DNA from: Lachnoclostridium sp. UBA3775
GTDB lineage: Bacteria > Bacillota > Clostridia > Lachnospirales > Lachnospiraceae
Assembly: GCA_002369525.1 (NCBI GenBank)
Contig: DFFN01000064.1
Coordinates: 1 to 24,225 of the forward strand
DNA length: 24,225 bases
Direction of reading: 5' to 3'
The notes under the pieces were generated by a model. It saw only the letters and a list, made by a program, of their open reading frames with translations, was not told where the DNA came from and ran no database searches. This document shows, one piece after another, positions 1-7,636 of the stretch; the first letter of the stretch is position 1, and every line of letters begins with the position of its first letter. The position numbers and the translations under genes were made by a program.

Positions 1-2
1 AC

Positions 3-1448
3 AAGAGCATTATTGAAAACAATATTTCAGGGATAAAAAAGCTGCCCATCGCCACAATGTTTATCATCCTGTATTGTTTTTCCATTACCGATACCCAGGG
101 AAACAACCACAAGGCCGATGTATCCTGCGGCTGGCAAAGCTACTCCTATACCCTTCCGGTAAGCCCGGTAATGAGGGCGCTTGCCATCTCAGCCTACAGG
201 CTGATTCTTATCATATCCGGTATTATCCTGAGCCTGATAAATGCAGCTGCTCACGCATTTTTCTGGAATACGGAATTTGACCGGTCCCTCCCGCCATATA
301 TATTTCTGTTTTTGACGCTGCTGACCGTCTTCGTTCTGCCCATAGATTTTTTTATGTTCCGCGCAAGGAATAAAATCGATTATAAGAAATACAGCACTGT
401 TTCCTATGCCTTAATGGTCATCATGATGATCACGGCAGCCTTTATCTTTCTCAGGGCGAACGGAATCAGCCTGTCCTCTCTGTTAAACAGCGAAAGCGAT
501 ACAAAGCTTCGTCTTCCTTCTTTTGATACGGCAGATCTTTTATGGACCGTACCTTTGTTTATCGCAGTCTGGCTTCTTTCCTTTGGTTTCCTGTATATGG
601 CACTTAAACCGCCTTGTTTCAAGGATGAGAACGCAGATTCCAAAAAAAGCGGTGAAACTCTTTCGGCCTCTCTTCCGGAAGTTTCCAAAGGGTCACCAAC
701 CGGTCTTTTTTACATGGAACTTTCGAGCAACAGGCTCATGCTTGCCATCTGCATCCTTCTTCCTTTTTTTGCCTCAGCTTTACCGTTTCTTGTCTGTTCG
801 ACATATGTTTTCTCGGGCAGCAAAAGCATGGCGGATGTGCTTGATGTTGTCTCAAATCCTTTTGTGCTGATTGCAATGTATCTGCTCGGCGTTGCCGGTA
901 TCAGCATAGGGCTCAGTCTGCTGTTCTCAAATGATAATAAAAAGAGCTTTGCATATTTCATCGCAACAACGCCCGGTGGCACAGGCAGATATGTCATAAA
1001 CAAGTATTGTTTATGCTTGATGATAAACCTGCTTCTGCATATCGGTTATATTGTATGCTTTCTGATTTTATCGGCAGCCTGCCATCATGTCATTAATGCC
1101 GGTCTTTATTCATCGGCATCCGGATATATATGCGGGATATTTGCCGTCATGCTTTTGTTTTCTGTCGAGCTTCCCATCTTCTTCCTCTTCGGTCCGAAGA
1201 AAGCCTCTATGATCAAACTGTTCGGAATAGTCACGGCAGGGATAATCGCAACCGTGATTTTCGGATTCCTCCCTGAAAGTGCGCAGGAAAAAATCATGTT
1301 AAAAATCTCCGATCTGGCACACGGCAATGTCAGCCTCAAATGGCTGTCGTTTAAAAGCTTCGGTCCCTATCTCTGCATGCTTATATACTATTTTTCGATG
1401 AAACTTTCCTGCCGCCTTTATCTTAAGGGGGCTGAAGGCTGCGAATAA
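3..1448 (+). CDS. ABC-2 type transporter permease, 5'-truncated by window edge
   Basis: Integral membrane protein, probably the permease of an ABC-2 type exporter. The reading frame is open from base 3 with no stop, and the ATG at 57 lacks a convincing ribosome binding site, so the true start is probably left of the window. Counting from that ATG, about ten hydrophobic segments are visible, roughly at 43-66, 81-101, 114-134, 161-182, 227-250, 266-290, 315-340 and three more up to 455. Two places resemble each other in the style of ABC-2 permeases: TLPVSPVMRALAISAYR near 32-48 and ATTPGGTGRYVINKYCL near 303-319. A hydrophilic linker lies at 183-218. I read this as two ABC-2 permease units fused in one chain. 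The partner ATPase would be upstream, outside the window. The substrate is unknown, and the family call rests on topology and these motifs. Confidence 0.6.
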   Translation, partial: KSIIENNISGIKKLPIATMFIILYCFSITDTQGNNHKADVSCGWQSYSYTLPVSPVMRALAISAYRLILIISGIILSLINAAAHAFFWNTEFDRSLPPYIFLFLTLLTVFVLPIDFFMFRARNKIDYKKYSTVSYALMVIMMITAAFIFLRANGISLSSLLNSESDTKLRLPSFDTADLLWTVPLFIAVWLLSFGFLYMALKPPCFKDENADSKKSGETLSASLPEVSKGSPTGLFYMELSSNRLMLAICILLPFFASALPFLVCSTYVFSGSKSMADVLDVVSNPFVLIAMYLLGVAGISIGLSLLFSNDNKKSFAYFIATTPGGTGRYVINKYCLCLMINLLLHIGYIVCFLILSAACHHVINAGLYSSASGYICGIFAVMLLFSVELPIFFLFGPKKASMIKLFGIVTAGIIATVIFGFLPESAQEKIMLKISDLAHGNVSLKWLSFKSFGPYLCMLIYYFSMKLSCRLYLKGAEGCE

Positions 1449-1534
1449 TTCTCCGCCTCAATCAACCGGTTTTTCAATATGCAGAACTTGCATGGCCTGA
1501 TCATAGTCACCGCCGGAAAAAACATCAAAAAAAC

Positions 1535-1563
1535 TTGACATGTTAGTATCTTCTAACTATAAT
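1535..1563 (+). promoter_or_regulatory. Sigma-70/SigA-type promoter of the metal ATPase operon
   Basis: A perfect -35 box TTGACA (1535-1540) and a perfect -10 box TATAAT (1558-1563) are separated by 17 bp. Transcription would begin near 1570, leaving a leader of about 100 nt before the first gene at 1674. No other strong promoter is visible between 1449 and 1673. Such a strong promoter normally needs a repressor, and the spacer contains an inverted repeat (see the operator entry). Confidence 0.85.
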
Positions 1564-1587
1564 ATACATGAGTTATAGAATACTAAC
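1542..1587. promoter_or_regulatory. Paired inverted-repeat operator overlapping the promoter
   Basis: Two related 16-bp imperfect palindromes are present: GTTAGTATCTTCTAAC at 1542-1557 and GTTATAGAATACTAAC at 1572-1587. The first matches the reverse complement of the second at 13 of 16 positions, and the outer halves (GTTAGTAT and ATACTAAC) are an exact 8-bp inverted repeat. Their centres are 30 bp apart, close to three helical turns. The first exactly fills the spacer between the -35 and -10 boxes; the second starts 8 bp after the -10, around the expected start site. This geometry predicts repression by two dimers. The gene context suggests a metal-responsive regulator (for example DtxR/MntR, Fur or ArsR class), but none is encoded here and the class cannot be decided. 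Confidence 0.7.
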
Positions 1588-1659
1588 CATCGTTATTCGT
1601 GTGTTACGTATGGGGATGGCCGGCATGCTATACACAACATTCCCAAAATTGTAAAATCC

Positions 1660-1664
1660 GGAGG
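1660..1664 (+). promoter_or_regulatory. Ribosome binding site fixing the start at 1674
   Basis: GGAGG lies 9 bases before the ATG at 1674. An in-frame upstream ATG at 1599 has no comparable site and would add 25 residues of unlikely composition, so 1674 is the chosen start. Confidence 0.8.
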
Positions 1665-1673
1665 TATTTAATC

Positions 1674-1973
1674 ATGATTTCATGGAAAACTGCAAGACAC
1701 ATTATTTACGGATTCCTGGCAGGAACGGCAGGAGTAAAAATCCTTAGCGGAAAAACTGCAAAGAAAGCCTATACACACATAACAGCCGCTGCCCTGCGCG
1801 GTGCAGACGATGTAATATCCAGAGCAGAGATCATCAAGGAAAACTGCCAGGATATCTATAACGATGCAAAAAACATCAATCAGAAAATCTATGAAGAAGA
1901 TGAAGAACAGCTCATAAAAGATGCCCGTGAAATAATACGTGAGGCAGAGGATAAAACTGAAGCAGAAGCATAA
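1674..1973 (+). CDS. DUF6110-like small protein paired with metal ATPase
   Basis: A 99-aa protein of unknown function. The N-terminal third is moderately hydrophobic and glycine/alanine-rich (about residues 9-25, YGFLAGTAGVKIL), followed by a short basic stretch with SGKTAKKAY. The last 50 residues are highly charged, mostly acidic, and look helical. There is no signal peptide and no obvious metal site; one Cys is present near residue 58. From memory, small proteins beginning this way (DUF6110) commonly sit directly before P-type metal ATPases in Firmicutes; I could not check this by search. Its stop is 12 nt before the ATPase start, so the two are one transcription unit under the promoter at 1535-1563. 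A role as a membrane-associated accessory or metal chaperone is only inference from linkage. Confidence 0.7.
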   Translation: MISWKTARHIIYGFLAGTAGVKILSGKTAKKAYTHITAAALRGADDVISRAEIIKENCQDIYNDAKNINQKIYEEDEEQLIKDAREIIREAEDKTEAEA

Positions 1974-1985
1974 GGTATTCAAAAT

Positions 1986-4061
1986 ATGAAATCAAAAATC
2001 TTACATGAATCTGCAGGAAGGATGAGAGTTCACTTTTTCCAAAGACACATGAGTATCGGTGAAGCCGACAAGCTCGAATATTTTCTTAATTCCCTCCCTT
2101 ATGTTAAAAAAGCAAGTGTCAGTGAACGAAGCTGCAACGCCGTAATAGCGTTTGAAGCCGGAAGCAGAAAAGAACTGCTGGGTGAACTCTCCTCTTTTGG
2201 TTATGAACGGACAGAAGTCGAGGTCCCGGAAAATACGGGAAGGGCTTTAAACCATGCTTATCAGGACAAAATGTTCTGGCATCTGGCAAGAAGAGCAGCC
2301 GCAAAGCTCTTCCTGCCGGTCCCTGTCAGAAATGCGGTAACGGTCTTTAAGGCGGTACCCTATATTTTCAAAGGTATAAAAACACTGTTTGGCGAAGGTC
2401 TCAAGGTTGAGGTTCTTGATGCAACGAGTATCGGTGTATCAATTGCCAGGAAAAACTATGAGACCGCAGGTTCAATCATGTTCATGCTTAAAGTAGGGGA
2501 CATAATGGACGAGTGGACTTATCGCAAATCCATAGACGAACTGGCCAGGGTGATGGCGATAAACGTAGACAAGGTCTGGCTTGTAACTCCTGGCGACGAG
2601 GAAATCCTCGTCGGAATCAACAAAATCAGACTCGGAGACAGAATAGTTGTACGCACCGGAAACGTTATCCCTCTTGACGGACTGGTAGTTTCGGGCGAGG
2701 CAGGAGTAAATCAGGCTTCCATGACCGGAGAATCCCTGCCTGTACATAAGGAATCAGGTGGCTATGTATATGCAGGCACGGTAGTTGACGAGGGCGAGCT
2801 GTTCATCGAGGTAAAAAAGACCAGCGGCGAAGGCCAGTATGACCGTATCATTTCAATGATAGAAGAATCGGAAAAGCTGAAATCCGAGACCGAGTTCAAA
2901 GCTGCGCTTCTTGCCGACAGGCTTGTTCCGTATTCGCTCGGAGCGACCGCACTGACACTGTTGCTGACAAGAAATGTAACAAAGGCCACCTCGATACTTA
3001 TGGTTGATTTCTGCTGTGCCCTCAAGCTTTCAATGCCCATTGCGGTACTGTCGGCAATGAGGGAGGCCGGAGAACACAATATCAGTGTCAAGGGTGGAAA
3101 ATTCCTCGAAAACGTCGCGGAAGCCTCCACTATCATTTTTGATAAAACAGGAACACTCACCAAGGCGGAACCGGTCGTAAGAAATGTTTATGCTCTTAAC
3201 GGCAATGATCCCGACGAAATGCTAAGGCTTGCCGCATGTCTCGAGGAACACTATCCCCATTCAATGGCAAATGCGGTCGTGAAAGCCGCAGCCGATAAGG
3301 GTCTGATACATGAAGAGGAACATGCCAAAGTTGAATATGTTGTAGCTCACGGAATTGCAAGCTCGATTAACGGAAAAAAGATTGTGATCGGAAGCAGGCA
3401 TTTCATATTTGATGATGAATGCTGCAAAGTGTCTGAAGAGGATAATAACATACTGTCGGGGCTTTCAGATGAATATTCGCATCTTTTTATGGCCATAGGA
3501 GGCGTTCTTTCAGCCGTTATAGAAATCGAAGATCCGCTCAAGGAAAGCGCAGCAGATTTAATAAACGGTCTTCATAAGCTCGGTTTTGAAAAGGTAGTAA
3601 TGCTGACCGGAGACAATGAAAAAACTGCCGCAAAGATTGCGGAAATGATAGGTGTCGATGATTATATGGCAGAAGTGCTTCCTGCCGACAAGGCTGCTTA
3701 TGTAAAAGCAGAACATAATGCCGGAAGAAAGGTCGTAATGGTCGGAGACGGAATAAACGATTCTCCCGCTCTTTCCGAAGCGGATGTCGGAATTGCAATA
3801 AATACAGGCGCCGCTATAGCAAGAGAAGTAGCCGATATCACTATCGCCGATGAGGATTTGGAGGCATTGCTTCTGTTACGCAGGCTTTCTGTCGGGCTTA
3901 TGGGAAGAATCGGTAAAAATTACCGCTTTATCATAGGCTTTAACTCCCTGCTCATATTGCTCGGAATCGTCGGAGTCCTGACCCCGGGTACTTCTGCCCT
4001 TCTTCACAACGGTTCTACAATTGCGATCGGGCTGAAAAACATGACAAAACTTGGTGTTTAG
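1986..4061 (+). CDS. P1B-type heavy metal-translocating ATPase
   Basis: Membrane pump using ATP to move a transition metal ion, probably outward. It has 691 residues. Residues 1-75 resemble the degenerate heavy-metal-associated domain found at the start of some Firmicutes pumps and lack the CxxC pair. The actuator motif TGES is at 247-250, the phosphorylation motif DKTGTLT at 386-392, a P1B-style HYPHSMA at 422-428 (in place of the usual SEHPL type), TGDN at 541-544 and GDGINDSPAL at 587-596. The last membrane pair ends with LHNGSTIAIGLKNM. The membrane motif just before the phosphorylation domain is DFCCALKLS (341-349): two cysteines and no proline, where copper, zinc and cadmium pumps carry CPC or SPC. 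The metal is therefore not predictable. AAGG at the stop of the preceding gene is its ribosome binding site. Confidence 0.92.
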   Translation: MKSKILHESAGRMRVHFFQRHMSIGEADKLEYFLNSLPYVKKASVSERSCNAVIAFEAGSRKELLGELSSFGYERTEVEVPENTGRALNHAYQDKMFWHLARRAAAKLFLPVPVRNAVTVFKAVPYIFKGIKTLFGEGLKVEVLDATSIGVSIARKNYETAGSIMFMLKVGDIMDEWTYRKSIDELARVMAINVDKVWLVTPGDEEILVGINKIRLGDRIVVRTGNVIPLDGLVVSGEAGVNQASMTGESLPVHKESGGYVYAGTVVDEGELFIEVKKTSGEGQYDRIISMIEESEKLKSETEFKAALLADRLVPYSLGATALTLLLTRNVTKATSILMVDFCCALKLSMPIAVLSAMREAGEHNISVKGGKFLENVAEASTIIFDKTGTLTKAEPVVRNVYALNGNDPDEMLRLAACLEEHYPHSMANAVVKAAADKGLIHEEEHAKVEYVVAHGIASSINGKKIVIGSRHFIFDDECCKVSEEDNNILSGLSDEYSHLFMAIGGVLSAVIEIEDPLKESAADLINGLHKLGFEKVVMLTGDNEKTAAKIAEMIGVDDYMAEVLPADKAAYVKAEHNAGRKVVMVGDGINDSPALSEADVGIAINTGAAIAREVADITIADEDLEALLLLRRLSVGLMGRIGKNYRFIIGFNSLLILLGIVGVLTPGTSALLHNGSTIAIGLKNMTKLGV

Positions 4062-4080
4062 CTCACATACTTAAAAGGAA

Positions 4081-4121
4081 TTACCGCCATAACTGCCGGC
4101 ATCTCCGGGTTATGGCGGTAA
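4081..4121. terminator. Hairpin between convergent operons
   Basis: A perfect 13-bp stem pairs TTACCGCCATAAC (4081-4093) with GTTATGGCGGTAA (4109-4121), with a further inner CCGG/CCGG pairing. It lies in the 78-nt gap between the ATPase stop and the uxaA stop, where both operons end. No long T-run follows directly: on the + strand T-rich sequence appears about 14 nt later, and on the - strand only TTCCTTTT follows. It is probably a bidirectional terminator or a 3' end stabiliser. Confidence 0.65.
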
Positions 4122-4139
4122 TCGGACCTATGTTATTTT

Positions 4140-5618
4140 TTATAGTGTGACTCCGGTCTTAAACAACGCTATATCACGCGAATCATAGCGTTCATTGACA
4201 GTCTGGCGGCCGTTTACTGTCTCTTTTACAAGATCGATAAGCTCATTTAACTTATTGTCAAAGGATTCGCCCTCGGCAATATCCCCTGCATTAAAATCTA
4301 TCCAGTTTGCCTTTTTCGCAGCAAGCTCGGAATTTGTCGAAATCTTTATTGTCGGAACAAAACCGCCGAAAGGAGTGCCGCGTCCGGTCGTAAAAAGCAC
4401 CAGATGACATCCCGCACAGGCAAGATTCGTTACCGCAACCATATCGTTTCCGGGACCGTTTAAAAGATTCAGTCCCTGTGCCTTAAGGACATCTCCGTCA
4501 AAAAGCACATCGCATACCTCTCCGTTTCCGGATTTCTGTGTACAGCCCAAGGATTTATCCTCCAGGGTGGTGATTCCGCCCGCCTTGTTGCCGGGTGAAG
4601 GATTCTCATAAACGGGCTGGTCATGCTTCTGATAGTATTCTTTGAAATTATTGATAAGCTTGACCGTTTTGTCAAAGACTTCTTCGTTTCTGGCCCTGTT
4701 CATAAGAAGCTGCTCGGCTCCGAACATTTCGGGCACTTCCGTAAGTACGGTTGTTCCGCCCACGGACACGATATAATCGGAAAATCTTCCGACCAGAGGA
4801 TTTGCGGTTATGCCGGAAAGGCCGTCCGAACCGCCGCACTTAAGTCCGACCTTAAGGCAGCTTATGTCCTTTTCGACTCGCTTATCATTCTTTGCCGAAT
4901 CATAAAGCTCTTCAAGAAGCCTTACGCCCTCCGCTATCTCATCTTCGACTTCCTGTGCGACAAGAAATCTCGTGCGTTCCTTATCGTAATCTCCGAGGCT
5001 TTCCTTAAATACATCCATGCGGTTGTTTTCGCAGCCAAGTCCCAGGACAAGCACTCCTCCGCAATTGGGGTGTCTGCACATTCTTGCAAGTAACAGCTTT
5101 GTTCTTTCATGATCCTCTCCGATCTGCGAACAGCCGTAGGGATGCGAAAAAGTAAAGCATCCGTCAATTCCCTGTGCATCTGCATGTTTTTTGTTGAAAG
5201 CGGCTACGATCGCCCTGGCCTGTGAATTTACACAGCCGACTGTGGGTATCACCCAAAGCTCGTTTCGGATTCCGACCTCGCCGTTTTTCCTTTCGAAAAC
5301 ATTCACCTTTACATTTTTTCCGGGAACAACGGGAGCCGCCTCTTTCTTGTCAAAAGAATATTCAAGTGTTCCGGAGAGACAGGTTTTCATGTTATGGGTA
5401 TGGACATGCTCGCCGGGCTTTATGTCCTTTACTGCCCTGCCGATGACCTCGCCGTATTTGATCACCTTATCTCCGGCTTTTATGTTTTTCAGGGCAAATT
5501 TATGTCCCCTGTCAATATCTTCGATCAGTGTTACATTCTCAGCCTGCTCACCTGCTTTTAAGGGCATTAACGCCACTCCTACAGAATCGGCGGGTGAAAT
5601 GACAATGCTTTTCTTCAT
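4140..5618 (-). CDS. uxaA: Altronate dehydratase
   Basis: Converts D-altronate to 2-keto-3-deoxy-D-gluconate (EC 4.2.1.7), the last step of the galacturonate isomerase route before KDG kinase. At 492 residues it has the usual full length. An SAF domain occupies about residues 12-76 and ends with HVHTHN (71-76). The C-terminal catalytic domain shows family blocks: GIRNELWVIPTVGCVN (116-131), FSHPYGCSQIGEDHERT (157-173), CGGSDGLSGITANPLVG (261-277), and CAGCHLVLFTTGRGTPFGG (401-419). It is the last gene of the long - strand operon, 7 nt after the ATPase stop; its AAGGA ribosome site lies inside the 3' end of that gene. With uxaB at the other end of the operon it brackets the pectin cluster. Confidence 0.95.
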   Translation of the reverse strand: MKKSIVISPADSVGVALMPLKAGEQAENVTLIEDIDRGHKFALKNIKAGDKVIKYGEVIGRAVKDIKPGEHVHTHNMKTCLSGTLEYSFDKKEAAPVVPGKNVKVNVFERKNGEVGIRNELWVIPTVGCVNSQARAIVAAFNKKHADAQGIDGCFTFSHPYGCSQIGEDHERTKLLLARMCRHPNCGGVLVLGLGCENNRMDVFKESLGDYDKERTRFLVAQEVEDEIAEGVRLLEELYDSAKNDKRVEKDISCLKVGLKCGGSDGLSGITANPLVGRFSDYIVSVGGTTVLTEVPEMFGAEQLLMNRARNEEVFDKTVKLINNFKEYYQKHDQPVYENPSPGNKAGGITTLEDKSLGCTQKSGNGEVCDVLFDGDVLKAQGLNLLNGPGNDMVAVTNLACAGCHLVLFTTGRGTPFGGFVPTIKISTNSELAAKKANWIDFNAGDIAEGESFDNKLNELIDLVKETVNGRQTVNERYDSRDIALFKTGVTL

Positions 5619-5625
5619 CTGCCGT

Positions 5626-6726
5626 TTAGTCCTTTCTGAGCTTTATGCGCTTTTCGGTCTGCTTGTCAAAAAGATAGACACTTCCGTAAGGGATTGCAAA
5701 CTCAAACGCAGAATCTATTTCCGGAGAATCGTGGGGATCAACCTTAAGTATGCTGTTGATTCCGTCATAATTTACGTAAACGTTTGTATTGTCTCCGAGA
5801 AGCTCCACAAGGTCTGCCATGCATCTGATCCTGTATGAATCAGCATCGGCCGCGAAGCCCACCTTAACGGCTTCGGGACGGAAGCCGAAAACAACTTCCT
5901 TGCCTTCATATTCGTCAAGCACGGCTTTATCGGCAACAGGCTTAAGGTCGATAACGTTTTCTCCGAGTTCAAGTTTTCCGTTCTTAAGCACTGCCTCGGC
6001 AAAGTTCATAGGAGGCTCACCGATGAAGCCTGCAACAAACATATTTACGGGATTAAAATACAGATCATAAGGAGTTCCTATCTGCTGGATATACCCCTCT
6101 TTCATTACGACTATCCTGTCAGCCATTGTCATGGCTTCGGTTTGATCGTGCGTAACATAGATCGTGGTAGCTCCGGTTTCACGATGGATCTGTGTGATCT
6201 CGGAACGCATGGTAACACGCTGCTTGGCATCAAGGTTTGAAAGAGGCTCATCCATCAGGAAGATGTTGACCTTTCTGATTATCGCACGGCCTACAGCCAC
6301 ACGTTGTCTCTGTCCGCCCGAAAGCTCTCTGGGGAATCTTTCAAGATAAGGTGTCAGTCCGAGTATTGCCGCGGTTGACTGAACTCTCTTTTCAATTACA
6401 TCATCGTCAACGCCCTGAAGCGTAAGGCCGAAAGCAAGATTATCGTAAACCGTCATGTGAGGATAAAGCGCATAGCTCTGGAAAACCATTGCCACGCCCC
6501 TCTCCCTCGGGCCTTTATCATTCACTCTTTCACCGTCAATATAGAAATCACCCTTGCTGATGTTTTCAAGTCCTGCTATCATACGCAGGGTCGTGGATTT
6601 TCCGCAACCCGACGAACCGACGAAGACTATGAATTCTCCTTTTTCGATTTCCATGTTGAAATCATGAACCGCATGAAATCCGTTAGGATAAATCTTATTG
6701 ATACCGCGTAATGTTAAATATGCCAT
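5626..6726 (-). CDS. Sugar ABC transporter ATP-binding protein, MsmX/UgpC type (copy 2)
   Basis: Cytosolic ATPase that energises carbohydrate importers, 366 residues. Visible motifs are Walker A GSSGCGKST (37-45), Q-loop VFQSYALYPH (81-90), signature LSGGQRQR (135-142), Walker B IFLMDEP (155-161) and the switch histidine at 193 (VTHDQ). Residues from about 235 form the C-terminal regulatory (OB/TOBE-like) region typical of MsmX, UgpC and MalK. No permease or binding-protein gene is next to it; it sits between kduI (45 nt gap) and uxaA (7 nt gap). Its ribosome site is weak. It is clearly related to the ATPase at 15589-16650 but not identical, so this operon encodes two such subunits. It may serve the same importer, or other sugar importers, as shared MsmX-type ATPases do in other Firmicutes. 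Confidence 0.92.
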   Translation of the reverse strand: MAYLTLRGINKIYPNGFHAVHDFNMEIEKGEFIVFVGSSGCGKSTTLRMIAGLENISKGDFYIDGERVNDKGPRERGVAMVFQSYALYPHMTVYDNLAFGLTLQGVDDDVIEKRVQSTAAILGLTPYLERFPRELSGGQRQRVAVGRAIIRKVNIFLMDEPLSNLDAKQRVTMRSEITQIHRETGATTIYVTHDQTEAMTMADRIVVMKEGYIQQIGTPYDLYFNPVNMFVAGFIGEPPMNFAEAVLKNGKLELGENVIDLKPVADKAVLDEYEGKEVVFGFRPEAVKVGFAADADSYRIRCMADLVELLGDNTNVYVNYDGINSILKVDPHDSPEIDSAFEFAIPYGSVYLFDKQTEKRIKLRKD

Positions 6727-6771
6727 AAATCAAAACCCACACTTTTCTTTTGTTGTTAATGTGAACCGATC

Positions 6772-7608
6772 TTATCTGAGATCGAGATTGTTTATATTGT
6801 CCATGTCATCATATGTCTGGTTCTCACCGCACATACCCCAGATAAAGGTATAATTACTGGTTGCTGTTCCGCTGTGTATCGACCAGCTGGGGCTTATTAC
6901 CGCCTGTTCGTTGTGCATGATGATATGTCTTGTTTCCTGAGGCTGACCCATGAAGTGGAAAACAATATTGTCGCCTTCAAGTTCAAAATAGAAATATACT
7001 TCCATTCTTCTCTCATGTGTATGCGAAGGCATCGTATTCCATGAGCTGGTGCGGTCAAGCTCGGTCATTCCCATCTGAAGTGAGCAGGACTCGCAAACAT
7101 TCGGATGTATATACTGGTTAACAACACGCTTGTTCATGTTTTCTTCGCTTCCGAGAGGCCTGTGGCATGCCTTGTCCTTTGTGATGTAAACCGTAGGATA
7201 GGTCTTGTGAGCCGGGCTTGAATTCAGGTAGAATTTTGCGGGAGCTGAAGGATCTGCCGATTTAAACCTCACTTCCTTTGTTCCCATTCCGATGTAAAGA
7301 CCGTCCTTGTAATCAAGCGCGTACTCTTTTCCGTCAAGAACCACGCTGCCCTTTCCGCCTACATTGATAAGGCCCATTTCCCTTCTTTCAAGGAAGTACT
7401 CTGTTCCGAGCTCCTTGGTGCTTCCGAGAACAAGCTCGTTACTTACGGGCATTGCGCCACCTGCTATCATCCTATCCTGATGCGAATAGGTAAGTGCGAT
7501 CTCATCTGCCACAAAAACCTTTTCGATAAGATAGTTCTTTCGAAGGGTTTCGGTGTCATAGTGTTTAGAATCATCGGGATGATTGCTGTATCTGATGTCG
7601 AGTTTCAT
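6772..7608 (-). CDS. kduI: 5-dehydro-4-deoxy-D-glucuronate isomerase
   Basis: Isomerises 5-keto-4-deoxyuronate (DKI), formed from unsaturated uronates, to 3-deoxy-D-glycero-2,5-hexodiulosonate (EC 5.3.1.17). Its 278 residues match the length of the E. coli enzyme. The zinc ligands are visible at the same numbers: His196 and His198 with Glu203 in MPSHTHERRMEVYFYFE, and His245 in SWSIHSG. The family blocks MGLINVGGKGSV (78-89) and KTYPTVYITK (135-144) are also present. The GGAGGA ribosome site lies about 10 nt before the ATG. It works directly before KduD (8476-9231), from which it is separated by one gene for a TIM-barrel enzyme. Confidence 0.97.
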   Translation of the reverse strand: MKLDIRYSNHPDDSKHYDTETLRKNYLIEKVFVADEIALTYSHQDRMIAGGAMPVSNELVLGSTKELGTEYFLERREMGLINVGGKGSVVLDGKEYALDYKDGLYIGMGTKEVRFKSADPSAPAKFYLNSSPAHKTYPTVYITKDKACHRPLGSEENMNKRVVNQYIHPNVCESCSLQMGMTELDRTSSWNTMPSHTHERRMEVYFYFELEGDNIVFHFMGQPQETRHIIMHNEQAVISPSWSIHSGTATSNYTFIWGMCGENQTYDDMDNINNLDLR

Positions 7609-7636
7609 TGTTAAATATCCTCCTGTTGCATGATAC

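Noticed and set aside
1449..1534. Search for a terminator after the ABC-2 permease gene
   Set aside because: No stable hairpin with a T-run was found in this short A/T-rich gap.
1588..1659. Leader of the metal ATPase operon checked for a riboswitch or attenuator
   Set aside because: Only short imperfect pairings such as GGGGATG with CATTCCC were seen, with no recognisable riboswitch core or terminator.
5191..5838. Open frame of 215 codons on the + strand
   Set aside because: Antisense to uxaA and the distal ATPase, both strongly supported. No motif or ribosome site.
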